64,000 nt of DNA from the NCBI GenBank assembly GCA_043228905.1, contig JBHGNT010000003.1, positions 2,542,001-2,606,000 of the forward strand, in the 5' to 3' direction. Shown here piece by piece: positions 53,510 through 62,822 of the stretch. Source of the stretch: Azolla caroliniana (taxonomy: Eukaryota > Polypodiophyta). Positions within the stretch are counted from its first letter, which is position 1. Each line of letters opens with the position of its first letter. A model generated the notes under the pieces. The model saw nothing but the letters and a program-made list of their open reading frames with translations. It did not search any database and had not been told where the DNA came from. Position numbers and translations under genes: made by a program.

Positions 53510-53870
53510 GGAGCTCTTTTTGACTTTGGAATACTTTTTGCTCTTTTTGGGATCCCCAACATTAGGAAAAGGGATCCTTCGTAGGCTTTCTTGATTCCCA
53601 ACATTAGGAAACATTAATCTTTAAAATATCCAAGTGTATTTGAAAAGTTCTTGATGGGCAATAATTATGTGGGAGAAAATGGCAAAGAGAAAAAAAAAAT
53701 GCTGCTTTGAAAAGTAGGTGGCATTAATAAGAATAGGAGACTTTTTTTTATCCAAAATGAAGCTACTTTCCCATTAGTTAGGAAGGTAAGAATAGGACAC
53801 TTATATTTTTAATGTAGCGCTACATCATCATCTGATTCATAATGCTACTAAATAATAATTTAATTTTTAA
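53510..53870 (+). repeat. Cluster repeat module P, copy 4
   Basis: TTTTTGGGATCCCCAACATT, GAAAAGTTCTTGATGGGCAA, GAGAAAATGGCAAAGAG and GTAGCGCTACATCATCATC in module order. Confidence 0.78.
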
Positions 53871-54267
53871 AGAATTGAAATTACTGTAATCTTTATCGAT
53901 TACAAATCCACACAAATATGTCACTATGACATTGTAGTGATCTACTAGGACTTTCCTTCGTGTGTGAAATTTACTAGCTTTCTTCGCTCCTACAACGGGG
54001 GGACAACCTCTCTTTCCACTTCTTCAAGAAAAAGGAGTGCTCAACAAGAAGGAATAGGACCCCCTTCTTTTCTTTTCTTTTGTTGACTTCACGCACATAA
54101 CTCTTTCCTAGTAGCTTACCTACCTACTCAAATACTCAGTCAAGATCACAAAAATGAAAGAAGATGAGTTCTCGAGCCCAACAATTCAAGAATTGATCAA
54201 GAAATATGCAAGAGAGCATTTGATCTTTATGGGAAATGAAATGACTATTGGCCCCATTATGGTCAGG

Positions 54268-54335
54268 GATGAGGTTATATGGCTTTAGCTCTTCCATATT
54301 TGATATCCCCCGTATTTCCATGAATTCCTTCGCAT
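54268..54335 (-). pseudogene. Antisense DUF247 fragment upstream of relic E
   Basis: The minus strand encodes AKEFMEIRGISNMEELKP-like sequence (family ..KFMERHGISDVEEL..). It is the counterpart of 45588-45650. Confidence 0.72.
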
Positions 54336-54562
54336 ATAATTATTGTTGTTAATGTAATTAGTAGAATTTCTATGATTATGGCATTCTTATGCCCCCCCAC
54401 CCTCTCTCTTTCCCTCATTTTTCTCTCTATTCCTATCTCTTGCAGACTGCAAGGCAAGACTAGGGTTTGTGCTTGACTTGTAGAAGAAAGCATCAAGTTT
54501 GTGCCCACCAAGAAGAAGAAGTTTAAGGGAATTTCAACAAGGAAATCAACCTTAGATGTCAA

Positions 54563-55060
54563 ATGGATCAATCTAAGTATTGTACTAAAGAAGACAAATG
54601 GAGAGAAAACATGATAATAAGGATCAATAATGCTACTGATGCTCATACAAATGTGTCCAATGAAAGTTCAAAGATTTCTATTGTTGATCATCATAAGGCT
54701 ACATGCGCGTTGAAATTCATGGAAGCAGCTCATGAAACGCGACTTCGATGACCCTTCTAATCTCGAAATCCATTATTCAAGCCTTTGGACTTATGGTCAC
54801 TGTTGATACCATTTTCATTTATGAAATGTTGTTGTGTCTATGGATTGAATGTCAATATGAAACTTAAGAATACAAATCCCAACTCAAGGAATACAAACAC
54901 TTCTACACATTCTGCAAAACTGAAATCACAACCAACCAATTTCTTAGGGACTCGTTCTTGATGGGCAACCAAATTCCTATCTCATTTCTAATGAAGCTGG
55001 TTGAAGAGTTTCCAATGAAACCCAACATAGAAAAGGATAAGCTCAACAAAGTATTATTGG
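54563..55060 (+). pseudogene. DUF247 relic E
   Basis: MDQSKYCTKEDKWRENMIIR and INNATDAHTNVSNESSKIS give a clean N-terminus, then about 30 codons are deleted before HHKATCALKFME. After frameshifts the piece DPSNLEIHYSS and then TEITTNQFLRDSFLMGNQIP, ISFLMKLVEEFPMKPNIEKD are legible to about 55060, where similarity ends. Its lesions partly match relic D. Confidence 0.85.
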
Positions 55061-55309
55061 GTTGGGACTCAGACATTCCTTTCCGTTTGCTCACGAAACC
55101 TTTTTCCGTTAGATGCTTCTCGTAATCTCGAAGCCACTCTTGAGTCTTATCTATGCGTATGATCTCTATGCTCTGTTTCACTCCATCCCAATGTCTTGTC
55201 TTTTACTACATGCCAATCTCTTGTCCTTCACTCCATCCCATCCCAATGTCTTATATTCTTTTGGTTATGTGTAAGTTTCCCTGGTATTGTTTCTTTATCT
55301 CATCTATCT

Positions 55310-55930
55310 CTCATAATCATTCATCAATCTGATTTTCTCTCTTCTGCAGACCTTTGATCTCTTCTTCTCTTCCTCTTCTCTGTCTGCATTTTGTCTACAT
55401 CCGAATTTTGTTTTTTGTTTTGTTTCATCCATCCCTGCTTTTGCCTTCATCCTCACAGATCCTTATCTGCAGGAGGAGGAGAAGAAAAAAGATGAAGGAA
55501 TTACTCAGGGAGAAAGATTTTAGGGTTTCGAGGCACAAGAACGTCGCAGAATTAGGAGGCCAAACGGGCATGAGATCTCTGTAAGAGTCAGTCTCGTCCG
55601 GCCATTTTGGGACTATAGAAGATCATCTCTGTGGCATGAGTTAAGGGAAGAGGAAGAAACCCTCCTCGAGATCATTATGTACATGATTGATAAACACCAT
55701 GGCTCTGCAGGAGCACCAACCTTTGGGAAGATAGCTGTGCGTGCTGCCATCTTAACTATGAAGAAGAGAATTCATTACATGATTCGCAGTGTAACAATTC
55801 CCAATTTTATAGGGAGCGCTGCAAAATGATTTGCCATTTTCACAGAAAGGGTTATCAAAGGAAATTGTTTTGGAAATCAATATTTTGATAATTAGTTACT
55901 GTTGAACTCAAGGCCTTCAGTAATTAAAAC
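55310..55930 (+). repeat. Partner of the inverted segment at 24000-24705
   Basis: The leader TGATTTTCTCTCTTCTGCAG, the reading MKELLREKDFRVSRHKNVAE, and later NTMALQE, CCTTGGGCC.CGACC and TGACCCATGTACTTG-like complementary words correspond to the minus strand of 24000-24705. Function unknown. Confidence 0.6.
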
Positions 55931-55999
55931 CTGCTGCATATTAGCCCTTGGGCCTCGACCAAATACAGAGGTCGATGGGTCAAACTGACAACAGTTGCT

Positions 56000-56200
56000 C
56001 AACCAACAAAAATATAGGAGATAAGAATAGAGTGAAAAATAGGGGAAAGAGAGACCATAATGAATGCCATATTTGGTAGGAAGCAAATGATCTATTCCAT
56101 TTTTAGTTAATTCTTGTACCACTTCAGAGAGTGACCGCGGACTCTGATACAGGTAAGCTTCTTGATTTTGAGAGGTGAAGTTGTTTTTCAGTGATAAGGA
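56000..56200 (-). promoter_or_regulatory. Decayed DUF247-type promoter
   Basis: Minus strand CTCTGAAGTGGTACAAGAAT, AATAGATCATTTGCTTCC and ATATGGCATTCATTATGGTC, then CTATTCTTATCTCC, follow the usual order, but the TATA box is lost (CCAAATATGGC). No gene follows to the left. Confidence 0.5.
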
Positions 56201-56286
56201 GATTTTTAGTCCAACTTGCTTGTGCCTCCCTCTCTGTGGACCATGTGCTGGGCCGGGTAATGACAAGTTGTGATTAACGTCAGTGA

Positions 56287-56985
56287 TCACAAAACACATT
56301 TGTGAAGCACAATACCAATTATAATAATATGGTCACACTTGTACAACATATGTAAAATCTGATCAGAATCAGATAGTCTCGAAGATTCTTTGAAAGTTTC
56401 AGTGCATGAAAAATAGAAAGAGTCGAGTAGATGCTTGCAAATATTGATCAATGTTGTGTTTTTGAACCGAGAAGAGTTCATAAATATCCTCTCCGGAACT
56501 TGGGTAGAGGAGAATGGATTATGGGTTGGGGTATCGATAGAAACAGCAAGAATTCGTGAATCGACAGTGACTAGAAGTTGGAGCCAGTCGAAATCAGATT
56601 GGGGGAGGTTGAGATTATAGATGTGGCTAAGTTCATCCTATTGATGAGAGGTGAGGTCTTGTATGAGGTCTTCCACCCCGGATATCCCATGTCTTTCCAT
56701 GAATTTGTTCACACATAATGCCTTTCAATTATCAATGGGGGGGCCCAAGATTTTGATACAATGGACCAATGGTCAGTATTTTAGGGTAATAAAACTGTGG
56801 CTTCACTTCCACCAATGCTTGGGGAGGCATCAAACTCATCCAACTCTCATTGAAAACAGCTGCATCAACATGCACATTGATCATCTCCTTCATGTAGTGT
56901 CCCCATTCATCTTTGGTGAAGTTGGGTTGTTCATGAAGTCGCACAACTGGGGTGGGTTATTTCATTGGAATTGTAAGATTGATCT
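56287..56985 (-). pseudogene. DUF247 relic F (divergent subfamily)
   Basis: Minus strand from about 56944: MRLHEQPNFTKDEWGHYMKE, LMPPQALVEVKPQFYYPKIL, TIGPLYQNLG, then in other frames ALCVNKFMERHGISGVEDLI and DWLQLLVTVDSRILAVSID, NICKHLLDSFYF. A stop after the first block (TSHQ-stop) and several frame changes are present. The C-terminal half including the membrane helix is missing. The upstream region to 57265 matches 39235-39530. Confidence 0.82.
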
Positions 56986-57375
56986 CCTCCTCTTGTTCTT
57001 CTGTTGGGCACTAAGTTGATACTTTATTGTAGGATTAGGTTAAATAGTACCACTCTTCTTTTTATACATCTCTATGAGTTCCTTCCCCAGATGATTAGAA
57101 AGTCTATATTCTATCTATTTATCTATCTATGATAAGGAGAGAGGAAGAGAGAAATATGAATCAGAATCTGTGATTTCTCGAGTACATGTGTGGACCTAAG
57201 AATCATGTCATTTTTAAGAGGAAGCACATTCTCCATTCAATTCTAACTAATCAATTCTGGTATGCTTCTTGATTTGAGAGGTGAAGTCTTTTTTTTGTGA
57301 TGGAGAGAGGGAGCTTTTGAGCCCATGTTGTTAGTGCATCCCTCTCTGTGGACTGATCTGGACTGATCACAACCA

Positions 57376-57450
57376 TGAGATGTCTGAAATCATAGAATAA
57401 TTGACTAAAAAACAGAAGGGAGTATTTGCTTTCTATGTATAAAATGGCAT
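57376..57450 (+). promoter_or_regulatory. DUF247 promoter (gene at 57629-59059)
   Basis: ATGAGATGTCTGAAATCATA, W-box TTGACT (57401-57406), GTATTTGCTTTCTATG and TATAAAATGGCATGATTGTG (TATA 57438-57444), then a CTCTCTCTCC leader with GAAGAAGAAATT before the ATG. Confidence 0.72.
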
Positions 57451-57628
57451 GATTGTGGTTTCTCTCTCTCCATACATATAATTCTGGCATTCTTATCTCC
57501 CTTTCTCATACACATTTTTCTCTCTTTTCTTATCTCCTGCAAAAAAAGACTAGGGCTGGTACTTGTACAAGAAAGCATCAAGTTTGTGCCCACCGAAGAA
57601 GAAATTCAAAGAAGAAGCTTAAGAGAAT

Positions 57629-59059
57629 ATGAACAAGGAAATCAACCTTACACGTGAAATGGATCAATCTAAATCCTGTACTAAAGAAGACAAATGGAGA
57701 GCAGACATGATAATAAGGATCAATGAGACTAATACTAATGCTGATGCACATGTGTACACCGAGATTTCGAAGCCTCCAAAAGCATTAGTGGATGTCAAGC
57801 CAGAGTCATATCGGCCTCAGATCCTGACGATCGGACCATTACATGAAATGCTTAGTGGGAGCCCTGTTCTTTATGATTGTAAGGCATTGTGTGTGAATAA
57901 ATTCATGAGAGGACATGAGATATCAGATGTGGAAGAGCTCATGCAACGCCTCTTCTATGACCCTTCTGATCTTCACATCCATTATTCAGGCATTCCCAAA
58001 TATAGTTCTGAGTCCCTTCAACTTTTGGTCACAGTGGATACCATCTTCATTCGCGAATTCTTACTGTTTATGCCGACTGAATGGGATTCCATACTCGAGG
58101 AACACACCCAGTTCTGCACACTCTGCAACAATGACATCACATACAAGCAAGTAGGGAGGGACTTGTTTGTAATAGGCAACCAAATTCCCATGTCATTTCT
58201 AGTGAAGCTGATTGAAGTGTTTCCAAAGAAACACGAATTCAAATGGGATGAACTCCAGGAAGGATTGTTTTATGCTGTTGCAACAAATGATCCATTCCTT
58301 ATCAGCCAGAGTTTGTCCCTAACAGAGATTGTCCAGATTTTTGAAACTCCCGAGTTTGTCAATTGCAATCATCTACTTGATTGCCTATATGTTTGGGTAG
58401 TCAGGGAACGATTACAAAAGAATGGGAGTAACGGCATGAATCCTTGTAGATTCCCACGACTACAGAATCTTTTCGGGATGAAACAATCACCTCGAAAGAA
58501 AACTAAGTTTCGTGATCGCCTGCCAACAGCATCTCAGCTCTCTAGAGCCGGCATCCGGTTCAAGGCAGTTGAAGGTGCCATAGCAGTGATGGACTACGAC
58601 GAGAGTAAGCATCGGTTCAATCTTCCACGGCTTGTTGTGTACAATGGCACGGAGGATGTGCTGAGGAACCTCCTTGCCCATGAACAAACCTCCACAATCA
58701 GAGGTGAGTTCACTAAGTATGCGGTCATCATGGACTCGCTCATCGACACGCCAGAGGATGTAGCGATCTTGACAAAGGCGGGGGTGATAGAGAATCACTT
58801 GGGCAGTGATGAGAGGTTGGTCAAGATGTGGAACGACATGTGCATAACTGTCTGGAATCGACCATGTGAGAGATGGGACAACATGATACGCGATATACTG
58901 CACCACTATGAGAACCCTTGGCGTCCGATGTATGTGGAGTTTCGTGAAAAGTATTTTTCTCGGCCATGGCTAACGATTTCGCTCCTTGTGGCATTTCTAC
59001 TGCTCCTATTCTCATTATTGCAAACAGGCTATACAATCGCTGGCTATTACCAATTTTAG
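57629..59059 (+). CDS. DUF247 family membrane protein
   Basis: A complete 476-residue frame. An ATG at 57629 adds MNKEINLTRE before the family start MDQSKSCTKEDKWRADMIIR (ATG at 57659). In paralogues the first position is ATC, so 57659 is the ancestral start and either may be used. Signatures: KPPKALVDVKPESYRPQILT, GPLHEMLSGSPVLYDCKALC, HEISDVEELMQRLFYDPSDL, LLVTVDTIFIREFLLFMPTE, FVIGNQIPMSFLVKLIEVFP, NCNHLLDCLYVWVVRERLQ, RLPTASQLSRAGIRFKAVEG, FNLPRLVVYNGTEDVLRNLL, SLIDTPEDVAILTKAGVIEN. A helix at about 443-473 (PWLTISLLVAFLLLLFSLLQ) ends in GYYQF. No lesion was seen. Confidence 0.93.
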   Translation: MNKEINLTREMDQSKSCTKEDKWRADMIIRINETNTNADAHVYTEISKPPKALVDVKPESYRPQILTIGPLHEMLSGSPVLYDCKALCVNKFMRGHEISDVEELMQRLFYDPSDLHIHYSGIPKYSSESLQLLVTVDTIFIREFLLFMPTEWDSILEEHTQFCTLCNNDITYKQVGRDLFVIGNQIPMSFLVKLIEVFPKKHEFKWDELQEGLFYAVATNDPFLISQSLSLTEIVQIFETPEFVNCNHLLDCLYVWVVRERLQKNGSNGMNPCRFPRLQNLFGMKQSPRKKTKFRDRLPTASQLSRAGIRFKAVEGAIAVMDYDESKHRFNLPRLVVYNGTEDVLRNLLAHEQTSTIRGEFTKYAVIMDSLIDTPEDVAILTKAGVIENHLGSDERLVKMWNDMCITVWNRPCERWDNMIRDILHHYENPWRPMYVEFREKYFSRPWLTISLLVAFLLLLFSLLQTGYTIAGYYQF

Positions 59060-60005
59060 CCCTAATTTGATGACCGAACCTTCCTCAAACCCTAGGGCAA
59101 AAATTAAAAAGCTTTGTTATTTCTGTTATTTTTCATTCATTTGGGATTTCATTGTATGTTATTTCTGTTATTTTTCCATTTGCAGTGACAAGGAATAGGA
59201 GTCCTATGGACTCATAAAAACATGGTCGAATATGCTATTTGCAAGATTGATCTCCTTATTGCATATATATTGTGACCCCATCTCTTTACCTTCTTCTTCT
59301 GTATGTACTAACTTGATACTTTCTTGTAGATTAAAGTCATTTACATTAAGTACCTCTCCCCATTTCACGCATCCATGACTTCTTGCCCTCACACTGTATG
59401 GTGATATGAATAAGGTCTCCATTATTAGCAGGAATAATTTGAAAAAAAATGGGGATGAAACGGCTCCTCAATGGTTTGCATGGTGTAATTGTTTGAAAGC
59501 AACTAAGTATGAAAATAACGGATTCTTCTTGTACATTTACCAGAAGAAAAGCCATAGCTTTATATGGAAGGCAGAGAAGGAAGAAGAGGATAAATACCAC
59601 CATTCTGTACATCCGTCAATGCCCTTTACGTTCACAAAATTCACACATACTGATACAAGACATGCCAATGACCCCTCATGCTCAAAAAGCGAAAGAGAAA
59701 CCAGAGGAGGAATTTTAAGATACCTAATGCTCAAAAATTTTAAAAAAAGAAACCAAGGGAGCCAAGTTCCAACAACCGATGAAAATTTCTCAAACCAAAC
59801 ACAAATGATTTGAGAAAAATCAGAGGCATTGAATACTAATTAAATGTTTGAAATTAGTACTAGTAAGTAACTATGGAAACCATGTGTGTGAAGCCAAGAA
59901 TCATGCCATTTTCCACTCAATTCAAGCGAGAGAAATCTATGGACTAAATGAGAAAAGGAAACAGAAAGCAAAAAGCAAAAAGCAATGGAACAAAATTGAA
60001 GTTTT
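59060..60005. other. DUF247 3' flank and spacer
   Basis: Up to about 59215 it matches the flank at 29130-29330. Around 59240-59345 the minus strand resembles a DUF247 leader (TACAAGAAAGTATCAAGTTAG, GAAGAAGGT) without a following gene. The rest is unrecognised. Confidence 0.5.
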
Positions 60006-60009
60006 TTCA

Positions 60010-60380
60010 TCTCCCATGGCCTCATGAAATCGATAAGAAGGATTTCTTCACACAGGTTTCCACTCCTTTGAAATGGAGCCATTGATTTTACTGTGACAAG
60101 CCTTCCGCGAGCTTTTCCCTGCTCTCTCACGAGGCTGAAAACTATGCTTCCAAATTCTTTTCCTTGCTATTCTGTCAGTTAAATCAAATCAGATCAGATC
60201 ACACATTTTGTTGGAGTCTGAAGGCTATTTCTTTCAAAGTATATATAAAAACCCATTCTTTCATATGTCTTGACTCCACCAATATAATTAAAACCAAACG
60301 CATTGCATAAAGATTGATTACTGATATTTGCTCTGTTTTTACTGAAGGCTACCAGAAATTGTTATTGTTATTGTTAAAGT
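60010..60380 (+). repeat. Dispersed duplication, partner at 6090-6380
   Basis: See the words given for 6090-6380. It also includes GTTATTGTTATTGTTA at the end. Confidence 0.65.
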
Positions 60381-60389
60381 ACACATACA

Positions 60390-60800
60390 TTATGTAAAGT
60401 TGTTAATTGTTATTTTTAACTAACCATTTTCCTGTGACCGTTACTGTCAATGTACAAGAGGTTTCCGTCACTTTCATGATTATTTCCTCTCAAATAATTA
60501 CGCCATGCAAATGATTGAGGATTCAATTCTACGTCTGTTCTTCTCAAACTATTCATGTTAGTTTGATACCTACTTCCTGATCAGAGTTGTGAAATGTTAA
60601 ATCGTAATGTTAAATGCTGTAGTCTAATTAATCACATTGTCGTCAATATGGATGCTTCAGTTGGGCCCAACTTGGCTAATGAGTGTTTGGATAATATTAG
60701 AATTGATCAAACATTCTCAATAATGGTTGTCAAGATCATGGGGGTCTGTCAGGAATGACTCTTGAGGCGAATGTGTGTATGTAACGTTTGATTATAATGT
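60390..60800. other. Spacer, no gene recognised
   Basis: AT-rich, nothing supported. Confidence 0.35.
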
Positions 60801-60809
60801 CTTCATTCC

Positions 60810-61110
60810 TCGAATTGTTGCGCTTTTTGACTTTGGGTCTTTTTGAATCCCCAAGTTCCAACATTAGGAAAAGGGATACTTGTTGGCTTTCTGAAACATT
60901 TAACCTTTAAAATATATACAAGTAACGGATAGGACTTGTTCCTTCCTGATGGGCAACAGTCATGTCAGAGAGGAAATGACAATGACAAGAAATACTTTCT
61001 TACGCGGCATAGAAAAGTAAGCAATATTAATAAGAATGTGACACTTATATTTTGTAATGTAGCACCACATCTCGATCATCCTCTAATATGAATGCATAGC
61101 TTTAGAATCT
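60810..61110 (+). repeat. Cluster repeat module P, copy 5
   Basis: CCAACATTAGGAAAAGGGAT, TGATGGGCAACAGTCATGTC, AAAAGTAAGCAATATTAATA and GTAGCACCACATCT in module order. Confidence 0.78.
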
Positions 61111-61119
61111 AAATGGCCA

Positions 61120-62580
61120 AAATAAAGGAATCTAAATTAATAGGGTCAGAACAAAGGAATCTCAGTGGAAACCATGACTTTATAGAAAACGGCAACAATT
61201 TTGAGCGTAAATCGCATCAAAGATGCCAATTACTTACGCATATAACATACTTTTGTGAATTCTCAAAATTCCATCAATGGTAACACCACAATGATGACAA
61301 TAACACCATTTCATGATCAAAACATCTCATAGTAGACCCACCAGATCATGACAGATTTGTCGTTGTAACATATTCACTAGTTTAATCAGTATCGCCTGGT
61401 GTGATCCTTGACTACCATGATTGTTGGCTTTATGTACATAACTCTTTCCTAGTACCTACCTACTCAAAAACTCAGTCAAGATCATGAAAAAGAACGAATT
61501 AAGAGTCAAGGATGGAAGCTTTCTATTTTACCATTAACATGTTCTTCTTGTTTCTCATCAAATTGATGTTTAGTGCTCACATTTTGATTGGGACATTGCG
61601 ATGACTATGATGGGATAAAACAAGACATTCTAAAATCCTTGAAAAATGTTAAGTGTGTGAGCCACAATGGGGAAGTAATGCCTTTATCCAACACATAAGG
61701 AACTTTTGATGTTTCAACAAATTATTGTTGTTTAAATATGGTGTAATTATTTGAGAGGAAATAAGCACGAAAATTATTCAACTCTTGTTCATGTGCTAGG
61801 AGAAAAGCCATAGTTTATTCAAAAGAACGAAAAAGATGAGGATAACACCATGGTTCTAACATACATCCCATGGTTAGTGGAACGCTGTGGTCATCCAATT
61901 TGCCATTTAATGCCAAGGTATTTATATGGAAATCCAAGGTATTTTGGCTCAAACTTAGGAAGACAATGGAGGACAATACACATAGGTTCATTAAATGCCC
62001 AACAAATCATCTCATTTGGAATTTGGAGTGTCCATATATATGAACTTCAAATAGACTATAACATGCCTTTTTGTTAGTTCTAACGAAGCCTCCAATATTT
62101 CAAGTTTCCATCTTCCCAAATTATGATATCTGAGAGGCATAAATATTTTGTTACAAGTTTTGATTCACAGATTACATACTAGCAACATATTCTCAAATCA
62201 TGATTTTGTGGCATACAGTGTTTTTCTATGATATATACTGTAGGTTGCTTAGAGGCCAATAATGCAGAAGTAGGGTACTTTCAAACTTTCTAAACATTTC
62301 ACTTATAAATAAATTAATCACAATTGTTTTTGCCTATATTTCCTAATATGGAATTGGAGTTAGATTAAACTAGCATGGATTGATTGGCGAATTGATATGC
62401 TTTCATGGATATAACGTGTAAGGATTATATTTTAAGATATTAAAATATGGTGGGATTTTAAAATCATAATCTGAGAATTTCTAAGATTATGCCTAATGAT
62501 TTATTATTTCCCCATTAAATCAATGAGAGGGAAATAATTACTTAATTTTAACTCTCATAATCCTTGATCTAAAGAATGGA
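61120..62580. other. Spacer with repeat fragments, no gene recognised
   Basis: One minisatellite-like unit lies at 61500-61560. A reversed copy of the 7440-7640 module lies at about 62100-62290. The frame at 61850-62077 has no recognisable features. Confidence 0.5.
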
Positions 62581-62640
62581 ACCTTTACAGAAGGGGTTGA
62601 CTTTGCTCTCTATAAAATGGCATGATTATGGCATTCTTAT
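62575..62640 (+). promoter_or_regulatory. DUF247 promoter, shortened form
   Basis: GGAACCTTTACAGAAGGGG, W-box TTGACT (62597-62602) and TATAAAATGGCATGATTATG (TATA 62611-62617) are joined directly. The distal 200 bases present in other copies are missing. Confidence 0.68.
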
Positions 62641-62822
62641 CTTCATCTCTTTCTGTCTCTGTCTCTGTCTCTCATTTTTCTCTCAATTCTTATCTTCTGC
62701 AAGAAAAGACTAGGGCTGCTACTTGACTTGACTTCAAGAAGAAAGCATCAAGTTTGTGCCCACCGAAGAAGAAGAAGTTTAATAGAATTTCAACAAAGAA
62801 ATAAATCAGCCTTACATCTAAA

